Positions 52,346-62,187 are shown, counted from the stretch's first letter. The stretch: 64,000 nt of DNA from Thalassospira indica (GCF_003403095.1 NZ_CP031555.1:2921001-2985000), one strand, 5' to 3'. A program made the numbers and translations. Notes: generated by a model not told the origin, from the sequence alone.

Positions 52346-53935
52346 TCAAATGGCGGAAACAGAACCGTCCGCCCTGGGGTCATTCGCCCCTTCCATGACC
52401 CCATCCTTCCGCAGACGGATACCGCCCGCATGGCCCATCATATCCTCATAAGAACCGACGAGCTCGACCGTATGACCGGCTGATTTCAGCTGTTCGATCA
52501 GGGCCGGGTCAAAACGGTTTTCGAGTTTAAGGGTTGTGGTGTCTTCGCCCCATGTTTTGCCCAGCAACCAGCGCGGGGCGGTGATGGCTTCTTGCAGGTC
52601 CTGCCCATAGAGGACATGGCGGGTAAAGACCGCCGATTGGGTTTGTGGCTGCCCTTCGCCGCCCATGGTGCCGTAGGTCAGCACCGATCCGTCATTCAGC
52701 TTTGCCAAGGCCGGGTTGAGCGTATGGAACGGTAGGCGGCCTGCGCCCAGCTGATTGGGGCCATCATGGAGCGTGAAGCTCGCCCCGCGATTTTGCCACA
52801 GAACCCCGGTTTCGGGCACGACGACGCCGGAACCGAATTCCCAGAAGATGCTTTGGATATAGCTGACCGCAACACCATTGGCATCGACCGCCCCCATCCA
52901 GATGGTATCGCCCGGCTTTGCAACATGCGGCCAAGAAAGTGCGTTTTCCATATCGATTTTGGCGGCCTCGGCATCCAGCATTTCGTCAGATAGCAGCGCC
53001 ATTGGATCAATGCGCATGCGGTCCGGGTCGCCAATATGAGCATCACGTTTGAGAAACGCCCGTTTGGTCGCCTCGACCAAGCCATGGATATGATCAAAGC
53101 TATCGACCTGCGCGGCCCCCTGCCCCAAGCGATCATATAGACCAAGGATCATCAGCGACGCGACACCTTGGGTCGGCGGCACCATGTTAAACACTGTGCC
53201 GCTTGAAAGTTTGACCGACAGCGGGGTCATGGTTTTGGCGTGATAGGCTTCAAAATCGGCCAGGCGAAGCGGACTTCCGGCGGCCTCAAGCCCGCGCGCA
53301 TTGGTTTGCGCGATATCACCACGGTAAAAATCATCAAATCCCGCACGACCAAGATGTTCAAGGGTTGCACCAAGGGCCGGTTGGCGAAGCACATCGCCAA
53401 TCGCAGGGATGCCGTTGGCAGCATAGGTTTCAACATAGCCCGGAGAGTCTTTGAGTTCTGCCATTTTGGTCGTGGTCAGGGCAACCTGTGACTTGGTGAT
53501 CGGAACCCCGGTTTTGGCGTGATGGACCGCATCGGCCATCAGGCGGCTTTGGGAAATCTTGCCGCCAAGCGTGCGTGCCACCTCGGCCGCCTTGATCCAG
53601 CCACCGATTGCGCCTGCCACCGTCAGGGCAGCCAACGGACCACGGGCCGGGATCGCGGCATGGCCCTGTTCGCGGTAAAAGTCCGGTGTTGCGAGGTTTG
53701 CGGCCCCGCCACACGCCCGGATGGCAACCGGGTCTTTGCCGGGTTCGGAAATCAGCCAGAAGCCATCACCACCAATCGCGTTCATATGCGGATAGACAAC
53801 TGCAATGGTCGCAGCCGCAGCAATCATTGCCTCAACCGCGTTACCGCCTTCGCGCAGGATATCGCGCCCGGCCTCAGCCGCCAGATGATGCGGGGCGGTG
53901 ACCATGCCACCGAGTGCAGTTCTTGAACGTAACAT
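52346..53935 (-). CDS. Gamma-glutamyltransferase family protein
   Basis: A 529-residue Ntn-hydrolase-type protein. The proenzyme start has GGNAVEAMIAAAATIAVVYPHMNAIGGDGF. The predicted self-cleavage Thr is in GDTIWMGAVDANGVAVS, and the small-subunit part follows (NQLGAGRLPFHTLNPAL, YGTMGGEGQPQTQ). No signal peptide is seen, unlike periplasmic Ggt, so a cytosolic amidohydrolase role is possible. ATG 53935 follows AGGGAGG. It is 137 bp downstream of the TRAP genes and may process their substrate. Confidence 0.85.
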   Translation of the reverse strand: MLRSRTALGGMVTAPHHLAAEAGRDILREGGNAVEAMIAAAATIAVVYPHMNAIGGDGFWLISEPGKDPVAIRACGGAANLATPDFYREQGHAAIPARGPLAALTVAGAIGGWIKAAEVARTLGGKISQSRLMADAVHHAKTGVPITKSQVALTTTKMAELKDSPGYVETYAANGIPAIGDVLRQPALGATLEHLGRAGFDDFYRGDIAQTNARGLEAAGSPLRLADFEAYHAKTMTPLSVKLSSGTVFNMVPPTQGVASLMILGLYDRLGQGAAQVDSFDHIHGLVEATKRAFLKRDAHIGDPDRMRIDPMALLSDEMLDAEAAKIDMENALSWPHVAKPGDTIWMGAVDANGVAVSYIQSIFWEFGSGVVVPETGVLWQNRGASFTLHDGPNQLGAGRLPFHTLNPALAKLNDGSVLTYGTMGGEGQPQTQSAVFTRHVLYGQDLQEAITAPRWLLGKTWGEDTTTLKLENRFDPALIEQLKSAGHTVELVGSYEDMMGHAGGIRLRKDGVMEGANDPRADGSVSAI

Positions 53936-54072
53936 GATCAATGGGCCTCCCTGCCCGATGCGTTGCGGGCATGCCGCGATTTAGTGCGACATGCCCGGTT
54001 TGTTCATAGCGCTTATTGACGTTTCCGTTCAGCGCCTTTTCACATTGTAGAATACCTGTTTGCCTAACCGCC

Positions 54073-55398
54073 CTACCAGCCGATCAGGTTTGGTAACCAG
54101 CTTGTCAGTTCCGGGAAGATAAACAGAAGGATCAATGCCACTGCCTGAATGCCGATAAACGGGATCACCCCGCGATAGATATCGACCGTCGAGACCGATG
54201 GTGGTGCAACCCCCTTGAGGAAGAAAAGCGCCCAGCCAAAAGGCGGTGTCAGGAAGCTTGTTTGCAGGTTCATCGCCACCAGAATGGCAAGCCAGGCCAT
54301 GTCGATCCCGCTATTGAGGAAGACCGGCAAGAACATCGGAAGCGCGATATAGGAAATCTCGATCCATTCGAGGAAGAATCCGAGCACAAAGATCACGCCC
54401 ATCATGAACAGAAGATTGCCCATGTCGCCACCCGGCACCCATTCAAACATCGCATGCACAAGACCCTCGCCGCCCAAACCACGGAAGGCCAGACCAAAGG
54501 GCTGTGCGCAGATCAGGATAAAGAACACCATCGCACTGGTGATCAGCGTGTCATGCAACACATCGCGCATCACACCGAAATTCAGACGCCCGGCAATCAA
54601 GGCCAGAAGCAACGCCCCGAGAGCCCCCATCGAGGCGGCCTCGGTCGGGGCGGCAATGCCGCCAACGATGGATCCCAGCACAGCAAAGACAAGCGCAAGC
54701 GGCGGCACGACCACCTTGGCGATCTTGATCAGGAGTTGCTGCGTGCTCATGGCGTCGCGTTCTTCCTTGGGGATCGCGGGCACCATGTCAGGCTTGAAAA
54801 TCCCCAGAAGCACAAGATAAAGGCCCAGCATCCCGGCAAGAATAAGCCCCGGCACCATGGCGGCGGCAAACAGGGTTCCGACGGACTCACCGAGAATATC
54901 GGCAAGCAGGATCAGCACCAGACTGGGCGGGATGATCTGCCCCAACGTGCCCGATGCGCAAATCACGCCACTGGCAACCCCCTTGTCATAACCACGGTTG
55001 ATCAGGGGTTGCAGGGACAGCAATCCAACAGTCACCACCGTCGCCCCGACCACGCCTGAAGATGCGCCCATCAGCACGCCAACGATCACGATGGCAAGGC
55101 CCATGCCGCCCCGAAGGCGGCCCATGGCATGACCAATGACGTCAATCAGTTCCTCGGCCAGTTTTGACTTTTCAAGCATCACCCCCATGAAGATGAAAAG
55201 CGGCAGGGCAAGCAGCGTATAGTTGGTGACAACCCCGTAAACGCGTGCCGGCAACAGGTTAAACAAACCGGTGCCAAACCCCATAATTCCAAAGGCAAAT
55301 CCCGAAATAGCAAGCGAGATTGCCACTGGCACACCGAGCACAAGGAAGCCAAAGAAGCCCCCGACCATGCCGATGGCCAGCCATTCATTTCCGGTCAT
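54073..55398 (-). CDS. TRAP transporter large membrane subunit (DctM family)
   Basis: A 441-residue subunit with about 12 helices: VLMGASSGVVGATVVTVGLL, GTLGQIIPPSLVLILLADIL and NLQTSFLTPPFGWALFFLKG are family landmarks. TPPFG with a long extension is the mannitol/chloroaromatic-type DctM variant. It follows the small subunit by 6 bp. Confidence 0.9.
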   Translation of the reverse strand: MTGNEWLAIGMVGGFFGFLVLGVPVAISLAISGFAFGIMGFGTGLFNLLPARVYGVVTNYTLLALPLFIFMGVMLEKSKLAEELIDVIGHAMGRLRGGMGLAIVIVGVLMGASSGVVGATVVTVGLLSLQPLINRGYDKGVASGVICASGTLGQIIPPSLVLILLADILGESVGTLFAAAMVPGLILAGMLGLYLVLLGIFKPDMVPAIPKEERDAMSTQQLLIKIAKVVVPPLALVFAVLGSIVGGIAAPTEAASMGALGALLLALIAGRLNFGVMRDVLHDTLITSAMVFFILICAQPFGLAFRGLGGEGLVHAMFEWVPGGDMGNLLFMMGVIFVLGFFLEWIEISYIALPMFLPVFLNSGIDMAWLAILVAMNLQTSFLTPPFGWALFFLKGVAPPSVSTVDIYRGVIPFIGIQAVALILLFIFPELTSWLPNLIGW

Positions 55399-55404
55399 GT
55401 CTGA

Positions 55405-55977
55405 TTAGTCTCCTGCACCGGTTTGCGGTGCTCCGTCACGTGCATCAAAGGCGGGTATGCTGTGGTCACCAGCAGTGATTTGGCGATAATTGATCAATGC
55501 TTGCGCAATCGCCTGGATCAGCAAAAGGCCAAAGCCAATCGGGATAAAGGCCTTAAGCAAAAAGCGATATGGCAAGCCCCCCGGATCGGGGGAGCCTTCG
55601 CCCATCATGATGGATTGTTCGACATAGGGGATCGAAAACCAGATCAGGGCCACGCCCAGCACCGCCATCAAAACGGCCGAGAAAAGGTCGATGATCGCCT
55701 GGGCCCGGGGGCCCAGACGTTCATAAAGGAAATCGACCCGCACATGGCCGCCATGGCGCATGCCATAGGCCATCCCCATCAGGGCAATCGGCGACACCAG
55801 ATGCCATTCAAGTTCCTGCATCGCGACACTTCCGGAATTGAACAGATAGCGCAGCAACACATTGCCCCCGACCACCAGAACAAGGGCAAGACCACTGATC
55901 GCAGCGCCCCATCCGGCAATATCGACAACCAGACCAAGAACGCGGTCCGGTAACGGCTCAGTACGGGTCGACTTCAT
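55405..55977 (-). CDS. TRAP transporter small membrane subunit (DctQ family)
   Basis: A 190-residue four-helix protein with MGMAYGMRHGGHVRVDFLYERLG near residue 72, the DctQ hallmark. It starts 1 bp after the binding-protein stop and precedes dctM by 6 bp. Confidence 0.9.
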   Translation of the reverse strand: MKSTRTEPLPDRVLGLVVDIAGWGAAISGLALVLVVGGNVLLRYLFNSGSVAMQELEWHLVSPIALMGMAYGMRHGGHVRVDFLYERLGPRAQAIIDLFSAVLMAVLGVALIWFSIPYVEQSIMMGEGSPDPGGLPYRFLLKAFIPIGFGLLLIQAIAQALINYRQITAGDHSIPAFDARDGAPQTGAGD

Positions 55978-55978
55978 A

Positions 55979-57097
55979 TCAGCTCATCCCGCCTTTGGAT
56001 GAAATGATCCCGTGATAGGGTTTTTCACTGATCGCGGCCCATTCACGGTGCGTGTCGCGGAAGGCCATGAAGCTGTCATGGACCTTTTTCGTGACCGGGT
56101 CCTTGGCTGCTTCGGCTTCGAGGGTATCCTTGGTGATGTCCTTGAGCTTGGTCACGACTTCATCCGGAAGGGTTTGCGCCTTGACACCAAAGTTCTCGAC
56201 CAGATCCCGCAGGGCGGCTGCGTTATTGGCTTCGCACCAGGAATGGCTATCAAGGTTACACGCCTGTGCGGCGTTTTTGACAATCGCCTGAAGATCGGCT
56301 GGCAGGCTTTCCCAGGCTTTCTGATTGATCAGAAGTTCGGTGACGTTGGACGGCTCATGCCAGCCGGTGGTGTAGTAGTATTTGGCGGCTTTCTGAAGAC
56401 CCAGACGACGGTCCTGATACGGGCCAACGAACTCGGCCGCGTCAATCACACCACGTTCCAGTGCCGGGAAGATTTCCCCACCCGGCAGCAGTTTCACTTC
56501 AACACCGATCTGCTGGTAAACCTTGCCCGCCAGACCCGGGATACGCATTTTAAGGCCATTGAAATCATCCAGGCTTTCAATCGGCTCGCGGAACCAACCG
56601 GTCATCTGAACGCCGGTATTGCCCATCGGGAAGGCCACCAGACCATAAGGCTGATAGACTTCGTGCCAAAGCTCAAGTCCGCCAGCATGATACAGCCAGG
56701 CATTCACACCCTGGAAGTTCAGACCGAACGGCACCGTGGTGAAATACTGCGCGGCAAAGATTTTACCGGCCCAGAAATAGGCGTTGGCGGCATTCATTTC
56801 GACCGTACCGGCCTGAACCGCGTCAAAGCCCTCAAGGGCCGGGATCAGTTCGCCGGCGGCGAAATGCTGAATGTTCAGACGGCCATTCGACATTTCCGTC
56901 ACGCGCTTACAGAAATCTTCCGGGCTGCCCGGACCGGTCACATAAAAGGGTGATCCCGGACCATAGGCATTGGTCATTTTCCAGTTAAAGGTTTCCTGCG
57001 CACGAACGATGCTTGGCGCGGCAATAACGCCTGCGCCGGTTGCTGCCGCACCGATTGCCGATTTGGTCAGAAAATCGCGCCGTTTAATGTTTGTCAT
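55979..57097 (-). CDS. TRAP transporter substrate-binding protein with Tat signal
   Basis: A 372-residue DctP-family protein. The N terminus MTNIKRRDFLTKSAIGAAAT is a twin-arginine signal (cleavage near VRAQ). LKMRIPGLAGKVYQQIGVEV holds the conserved carboxylate-binding Arg, and FVGPYQDRRLGLQKAAKYYY is typical of the DctP7/TakP-like group that binds alpha-keto or related acids. ATG 57097 after AGGGAGACATCA is used. The ligand remains unknown; the linked gamma-glutamyltransferase is the only hint. Confidence 0.9.
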   Translation of the reverse strand: MTNIKRRDFLTKSAIGAAATGAGVIAAPSIVRAQETFNWKMTNAYGPGSPFYVTGPGSPEDFCKRVTEMSNGRLNIQHFAAGELIPALEGFDAVQAGTVEMNAANAYFWAGKIFAAQYFTTVPFGLNFQGVNAWLYHAGGLELWHEVYQPYGLVAFPMGNTGVQMTGWFREPIESLDDFNGLKMRIPGLAGKVYQQIGVEVKLLPGGEIFPALERGVIDAAEFVGPYQDRRLGLQKAAKYYYTTGWHEPSNVTELLINQKAWESLPADLQAIVKNAAQACNLDSHSWCEANNAAALRDLVENFGVKAQTLPDEVVTKLKDITKDTLEAEAAKDPVTKKVHDSFMAFRDTHREWAAISEKPYHGIISSKGGMS

Positions 57098-57164
57098 TGA
57101 TGTCTCCCTGATAGAGATGGCTATTTCTTTGAAACGTGATCTCAACGGAATGCATTCCGCATTG

Positions 57165-57379
57165 TGTATACATCTTGCAACACCCATGCCATTGCATATT
57201 TTTCAATGACTTAACGAAATACCTCTTATTCTTTGATGTTTGAAATGCCAATTAAATAGTCAAAACATTGCAATGCACATTTTTACCGCACAATAAATAT
57301 GCAGGAACTGGCGCGAAAAAATGTGCAGATTTTACAACCCTTGAGAAACTTGGCCTTGCCCTGAAAATTGGTGTATACA
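57165..57379. promoter_or_regulatory. Two TGTATACA operators in the TRAP/GntR divergent region
   Basis: The perfect palindrome TGTATACA occurs at 57165-57172 (68 bp before the dctP start) and 57372-57379 (52 bp before the GntR start), each preceded by TG/GG and followed by T. GTATAC cores are common GntR-family sites. One copy per divergent gene argues for common repression by the GntR protein at 57431. The 333-bp region has no other gene. Confidence 0.7.
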
Positions 57380-57430
57380 TTTGATCAATAGGAGCCCAAC
57401 CAAACCTCGCAAGAAGGGTATCGACTTCAG

Positions 57431-58156
57431 ATGATCGAGCTTCGCCAAGCGCTCAGCCCCCCGTCCGAACAGACCGAACAGGTCGGCATCGCCCAACAGC
57501 TTTGTCAGGCGCTGGAAGATGACATCGTCAAAGGAAAGCTCCCTCCCGGGCAGCGTTTGGAAGAACCGCTTCTGGCCAAGCGGTTTGGCGTTTCACGCAC
57601 GCCGGTGCGCGAAGCCTTGCAGCTTCTGACCGCAACCGAACTTGCCGAAAAGATTCCCAATCGTGGTGTTTATGTCTCGCTCGCCACCCCGGAACGCCTG
57701 ACGGCGATGTTTGAAAGCATGGCAGAACTCGAAGGCACGTGCGGGCGGCTTGCCGCCAAGCGCATGACAAGTGGGGAGCGCCACAACCTTGAACGCCTGC
57801 ATCATGAATTGGCCGAAACGGTGCGTCTGGGCGACAGCGACGGTTACGAAACGCTGAACCGGTCGTTCCACAATACTCTGTATCGTGGCACGCATAACGA
57901 TGTGCTGGTTGATGTCACGCTTTCGGTGCGTCGGCGCGTTGCCCCGTTCCGCCGCGTGCAATTCCAAAGCCTGTCGCGCCTTGCCTCCTCACACGAAGAA
58001 CATCAGGGCATCGTCGATGCCATCCTGCGCGGTGACGTCAAGGCCGCCGAAGACTTGCTTTACGGGCATATCATGGCGGTGCATGAAATCAGCCAGGAAT
58101 ACCTCGCAAGTCTGCGCGATGCGAGCGCCCAGAACGACCGGGTTGCGGCAAAATAG
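57431..58156 (+). CDS. GntR/FCD-family regulator of the TRAP operon
   Basis: A 241-residue regulator. The HTH is LEEPLLAKRFGVSRTPVREAL (about residues 42-62), followed by an FCD domain with the usual Asp/His metal set (NRSFHNTLYRGTHNDV and SHEEHQGIVDAI). ATG 57431 is near-unique. It is divergent from the TRAP genes with paired TGTATACA sites. Confidence 0.88.
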   Translation: MIELRQALSPPSEQTEQVGIAQQLCQALEDDIVKGKLPPGQRLEEPLLAKRFGVSRTPVREALQLLTATELAEKIPNRGVYVSLATPERLTAMFESMAELEGTCGRLAAKRMTSGERHNLERLHHELAETVRLGDSDGYETLNRSFHNTLYRGTHNDVLVDVTLSVRRRVAPFRRVQFQSLSRLASSHEEHQGIVDAILRGDVKAAEDLLYGHIMAVHEISQEYLASLRDASAQNDRVAAK

Positions 58157-58172
58157 GTTTTCGAAACAGGGC

Positions 58173-59132
58173 CTATTGCCCCGCCACCGGCTGCCGCAAT
58201 CCCCGCCGGAACGCCCCCGGCCCTTCACCATATTGCGCCTTGAACCGCCGCGAGAATGCCGGCATCGATTGATAGCCGCAGCGCAAGGCAACCTCATCCA
58301 TCGACAAGTTGGTATCGCGCAAAAGCGCCTTGGCCCGGCGCATCCGCCAATTTTGCAGATATTGCATTGGCGCGATCCCGACACAGTCGCCAAACCGCAC
58401 AACAAAACGCGTCCGCGACATCCCGGCCTGTTTAGCCAAAAGCTCCGCGGTCCAGTCACGTTCCGGCTGGGCATGCATGGCTGAAAGGGCGCGTGCGATT
58501 TTCTTATCGGCCAATCCGGCAAGGAAACCTTGCGGCAGATCGGCGCGCTTCACTTGTGCTGCCATAAGCGCGATCACAAGGACCTCCATCAGACGCGCCA
58601 AGGCACTGCGCCAACCGGGCTCCGTTGCTTGCGCCAGCGTTTGGATCATCGCAACGATTGAGGATTGCGCCTGTGTTGCCGGATCATCTGCGCGCAGGAT
58701 CACGTGATCCTCAATCAGACCAAAACCTGGATGACGATCATCGTCATCAAAGGCGCAAAACCCGCACAGCAAACGCACATCCCCCGCGCCTTCAGGCTGA
58801 TTGCGCAAGATCCCGGCACCCGGGTCAAACCCGGCCGCCATCGCATCAGAGAGCGGTATTGTCCTTGTTTCCGGTGCATCGCACAGGATGTGACCACGGC
58901 CATTTGGCACCAGCACAAGATCACCTGCGCAAAGATCAATTGCTGGTGCATTTTCAGACAGCAAAAGCTTGCACCCGCCCGCCAAAACCAGATGAAACCG
59001 GATGCGCGCGCCGTCCGCAGGGATATGCACACTGAAATCCCCGGCAAGCTCCGCCGTGAAATACAGATCACTGCGCAACCGTAATCCGGCACAAACGTCA
59101 CTAAGCACATCTTGCTGCATCTTATCCACCAT
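58173..59132 (-). CDS. AraC-family regulator with cupin_6 domain
   Basis: A 319-residue paralogue of the protein at 34953: cupin_6 N domain (LLSENAPAIDLCAGDLVLVP, NGRGHILCDAPE) and AraC HTHs (WTAELLAKQAGMSRTRFVVR and LSMDEVALRCGYQSMPAFSR). It is divergent from a LysE exporter at 59239, its probable target. The stop is 17 bp from the convergent GntR gene. Confidence 0.87.
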   Translation of the reverse strand: MVDKMQQDVLSDVCAGLRLRSDLYFTAELAGDFSVHIPADGARIRFHLVLAGGCKLLLSENAPAIDLCAGDLVLVPNGRGHILCDAPETRTIPLSDAMAAGFDPGAGILRNQPEGAGDVRLLCGFCAFDDDDRHPGFGLIEDHVILRADDPATQAQSSIVAMIQTLAQATEPGWRSALARLMEVLVIALMAAQVKRADLPQGFLAGLADKKIARALSAMHAQPERDWTAELLAKQAGMSRTRFVVRFGDCVGIAPMQYLQNWRMRRAKALLRDTNLSMDEVALRCGYQSMPAFSRRFKAQYGEGPGAFRRGLRQPVAGQ

Positions 59133-59238
59133 CGCAATTTGGAACGATCTGATAATTTATTGGCAGCTTATCGCAAAGACGCGCCCCCGGAAATGATCAA
59201 TGATCACCGGACCACTTACCCAGATGGATGATCAAATC

Positions 59239-59841
59239 ATGAGCCCCGAAAACCTGACTGCCCTGATCGGCTTTGCCTTTGTCATGTCCGTTTCGCCCGG
59301 CCCGGGCAATTTCCTGCTACTGGCATCCGGTGCCAATTTCGGCATTGCCCGCACCATCCCGCTGATCCTTGGCATCAGCAGTGGCTTTCTGTCGATGGTA
59401 TTTGTGGTGGGTTTAGGTTTGGGCGAGATTTTGGAAAGCTTTCCGATGGCGCAGGATGTCCTGCGTATCATCTGCTTTGGCTATATTCTCTGGCTTGCCT
59501 ACAAGATATCGCAGATCAGATCGCTTGAAACCAAAGATCAGGCGACAGCACAGCCCATCGGATTTGTTCAGGCCGCAATGTTGCAACTTCTGAACCCGAA
59601 GGCCTGGACTGTCGCCCTGATCGTAACAGTCACCTACACGGTGCCGTCAGCAGGCATAAAGGGGCTATTGCTGATGACCGCCGTCTTCGCATTGGTCAAC
59701 ATCCCATCTATTTCAAGCTGGGCGCTGTTTGGCGCGGCCATGCGATCCTTTATCAGTCAGGGCAACCGAACCCGCATCTTTAACATCATCATGGCCGTGC
59801 TTTTGGTCGCATCAATGGCGCCGATGTTGCTGCCGATCTAA
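59239..59841 (+). CDS. LysE-family amino acid/metabolite exporter
   Basis: A 200-residue membrane protein with six helices. The family signature VMSVSPGPGNFLLLASGANF (residues 12-31) and LLNPKAWTVALIVT are clear. ATG 59239 is chosen over ATG 59224 and the earlier frame start because the family begins five to ten residues before helix 1. It is likely controlled by the divergent AraC protein. Confidence 0.85.
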   Translation: MSPENLTALIGFAFVMSVSPGPGNFLLLASGANFGIARTIPLILGISSGFLSMVFVVGLGLGEILESFPMAQDVLRIICFGYILWLAYKISQIRSLETKDQATAQPIGFVQAAMLQLLNPKAWTVALIVTVTYTVPSAGIKGLLLMTAVFALVNIPSISSWALFGAAMRSFISQGNRTRIFNIIMAVLLVASMAPMLLPI

Positions 59842-59847
59842 CACCCA

Positions 59848-60381
59848 TCAGGCGCGTCGGTGCGACAGGAACCGATCCACCGACAGCTTGCCTCCACCGG
59901 CAAAGACCAGTGCCACCAGAAGCGAAATCCAAAGCAGGCGATGATCAATCAGCTCGGTCGGCAATCCGTTGGCAAGTGCGCCCAGAGCTGCACCATGAAA
60001 CACAACATCCACGACAGTCTGAACCACGACAAAGCCAATCATGCCAAGGGCCGCAAGACGGGTGAACAGGCCGGCAACAATCAGGATCGGCAAGACAAAC
60101 TCGCCAAGGGTTCCGGCCCAGACAATCAGATGCCACGGGAAGAACGGAATGGCGGACGTATCGTACAAATATTGCTCGGCAATCGGCGGCAGGATCTGCG
60201 CGAATGCGCCTGCACTGAGGCCAAAACCATCGATCTTGGTCAGCGCGCTATTGACGTAATAAGGCAGCAGCAACAGGACAAAAAGCCCCCGGCTGGCAAT
60301 ACCAATAACATCGCGCCCGCCAAGGGCGTCTATTTTCGTCTCAAGACGGGCGTAGCCGCCGATTACACTATTCATCATCAT
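59848..60381 (-). CDS. DoxX family membrane protein of the bufferin operon
   Basis: A 177-residue four-helix DoxX protein (FVLLLLPYYVNSALTKIDGF, GEFVLPILIVAGLFTRLAAL). GAGGAAACGGGT precedes ATG 60381, which lies inside the end of the DUF2063 gene (14-bp overlap). DoxX proteins (BufD) often close bufferin operons. A role in membrane quinone redox or peptide export is suggested but unproven. Confidence 0.85.
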   Translation of the reverse strand: MMMNSVIGGYARLETKIDALGGRDVIGIASRGLFVLLLLPYYVNSALTKIDGFGLSAGAFAQILPPIAEQYLYDTSAIPFFPWHLIVWAGTLGEFVLPILIVAGLFTRLAALGMIGFVVVQTVVDVVFHGAALGALANGLPTELIDHRLLWISLLVALVFAGGGKLSVDRFLSHRRA

Positions 60382-61162
60382 ACCCGTTTCCTCTCGGGAT
60401 ATTAAAACGGGCATCGAATGCGCCCGATGTTAAGAACTCGGCAAAGCTTGGCATGACGTCAAAACTGGCATCCGCCTCAAGGGCTTTGGCGCAGGCTTCA
60501 CCAAGATCAAGCCCGTCTTGCGTCAGTGAGGTAAAGAACACGTCCTGCCCGGCTGTCAGAGGGCGCATGTCGACCTGCATATATGGCCGCGTCACCAGAA
60601 GAGTTTCAGGGCGTTGCACGATGCTGGTTTTGCCACCCTGTTCGCCGTTTACCGGGTTCTGGGCCATCCAGATTGCAAAGATCGGATGGCGTGATGCGAT
60701 CACCTGACACGCCGGATGGGCGCCCAAAATCATCGTTTCAAGCTGGTCTTCAAGCCCGGCAAGATCATTGGCCAGAAGCGGCTTCGCATCCGCAGATGTG
60801 CTGACTTCAAGGCGTGCACGTTCCAGCCGGGCGATATCGGGTAAATACGGCAGGCTTTCGAGGATCGGGTGGCCTGCCAGATATTCGGCAAATCCAGCGC
60901 CATACAGGGCCAGCGATCCCGAACGCGCGGTTTCGGATTGAACAAACCCCTGTGCCAAACGATCAAAAAAGCCGTCGCCCACAAGCTTGCGCACGGTCGG
61001 GTAAGCAGCACCCAACGCGTCATACAAACCGCGATGAACATTGTTGCGGTAAATCGCAAAGCGGTGCGCATAGCCATCAGCGAAACTGCGTGGCACCGCA
61101 TCGGGTTCCGGTGCGCGCAGTGCATCGGCAAAGCCGTCATAAAAGGATTTAAGTTCCGTCAT
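60368..61162 (-). CDS. bufC: DUF2063 partner protein of the MNIO enzyme (BufC/HvfC-like)
   Basis: A 264-residue protein. The N-terminal DUF2063 domain is recognisable from FYDGFADALRAPEPDAVPRS and FAIYRNNVHRGLYDALGAAYP. Such proteins assist the DUF692 enzyme, probably as a precursor-binding RiPP recognition partner. Its start overlaps the bufB stop by 4 bp. Confidence 0.87.
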   Translation of the reverse strand: MTELKSFYDGFADALRAPEPDAVPRSFADGYAHRFAIYRNNVHRGLYDALGAAYPTVRKLVGDGFFDRLAQGFVQSETARSGSLALYGAGFAEYLAGHPILESLPYLPDIARLERARLEVSTSADAKPLLANDLAGLEDQLETMILGAHPACQVIASRHPIFAIWMAQNPVNGEQGGKTSIVQRPETLLVTRPYMQVDMRPLTAGQDVFFTSLTQDGLDLGEACAKALEADASFDVMPSFAEFLTSGAFDARFNIPRGNGYDDE

Positions 61163-62022
61163 GACGCGGCCTCAAGCTGCGTCGCCACGGCAATATCAAG
61201 ATGACGATCAGCAAGGGCGGCCTCATGGGCCAGAACATCCCAGCCCGGCACGTCATTATCCCATTCAATCAGGGTCGGCTTGCGCCCGATGCGGGCAATC
61301 AGGCGATCAAACAAATCCCACACCGGATCAGCCACGGGGCGTGAATGGGTATCGATCAGGACATCATCATCCGGGTTGGCATCGCGCTCATGCCCGGCGA
61401 GATGGATTTCACCGACCAGATCGCCCGGCACCGCATCAATAAAGGCGTTGGCCTCAAAGCCCAGATTATGCGCCGATATGTAAACATTGTTTACATCGAT
61501 CAACAAACCACAGCCGCTGCGCGCGGCGGCTTCGGTGATAAATTCAAGTTCGGGGATCGAGTTTTGTGGCAACGGCACATAGGAGGTCGGATTTTCAATC
61601 AGGATCCGCCGCCCGATAAAGTCCTGCACGCTATTGATCGCATCCACCAACTGCGAAAGCGACGTTTTCGTCATTGGTGTCGGCAGGAGATCAGCCATAT
61701 AAAGCCCCTCATGGGCGGACCAGGCAATATGCTCCGACACCATGGCGGGATTAAACCGGTCGACCAGACGTTTAAGGTCGGCCAGATGGTTCTTGTTGAG
61801 CGGCTCCCCGCCCCCAAGTGACAATCCGACCCCATGCATGGAGACCGGATAGTGCGCACACAGCTCTTCCAGCATGGCAAGTCGCGGGCCACCGGCAACC
61901 ATGTAGTTTTCCGGATGAACCTCAAACCAGCCCACAGTCGGTGCTGCGTCAAAGACATCTTGCGCGTGCTCGGCCTTGAAGCCAACACCTGCACGTTCAG
62001 GAAGCTGTGTCAGCGGTGTCAT
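61159..62022 (-). CDS. bufB: DUF692 multinuclear iron oxidative enzyme (BufB)
   Basis: A 287-residue TIM-barrel protein of the MNIO (DUF692) family. Expected metal ligands lie in WFEVHPENYM, MVSEHIAWS, IENPTSYV, LIDVNNVYISAHN and GEIHLAGHERD. MNIO enzymes modify cysteines in peptide precursors, in bufferins to thiooxazoles. It lies 165 bp after the precursor gene, with a tandem repeat in between, and overlaps bufC. Confidence 0.92.
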   Translation of the reverse strand: MTPLTQLPERAGVGFKAEHAQDVFDAAPTVGWFEVHPENYMVAGGPRLAMLEELCAHYPVSMHGVGLSLGGGEPLNKNHLADLKRLVDRFNPAMVSEHIAWSAHEGLYMADLLPTPMTKTSLSQLVDAINSVQDFIGRRILIENPTSYVPLPQNSIPELEFITEAAARSGCGLLIDVNNVYISAHNLGFEANAFIDAVPGDLVGEIHLAGHERDANPDDDVLIDTHSRPVADPVWDLFDRLIARIGRKPTLIEWDNDVPGWDVLAHEAALADRHLDIAVATQLEAAS

Positions 62023-62128
62023 ATCGGGGCAACCTTATCTTTTCGCCGTTTGCGCGGGTGGACGGTCAGCACATCGGGACAGGGGGGAGACATATGCTGA
62101 TCTGTGCCGACCGTCCGTTGGGACGCGA

Positions 62129-62176
62129 TTAGGCTTGGGGTTAGGCTTGGAGTTCGGCTTGGAGTTCGGCTTGGGG
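62129..62176. repeat. 4 x 12-bp tandem repeat between bufA and bufB
   Basis: Four units, TTAGGCTTGGGG, TTAGGCTTGGAG, TTCGGCTTGGAG and TTCGGCTTGGGG, at 62129-62140, -62152, -62164 and -62176. It starts 11 bp beyond the end of the bufA stop. It is probably variable in length and could alter the spacing or RNA structure between precursor and enzyme genes. Confidence 0.85.
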
Positions 62177-62187
62177 GATTGTCGGAC

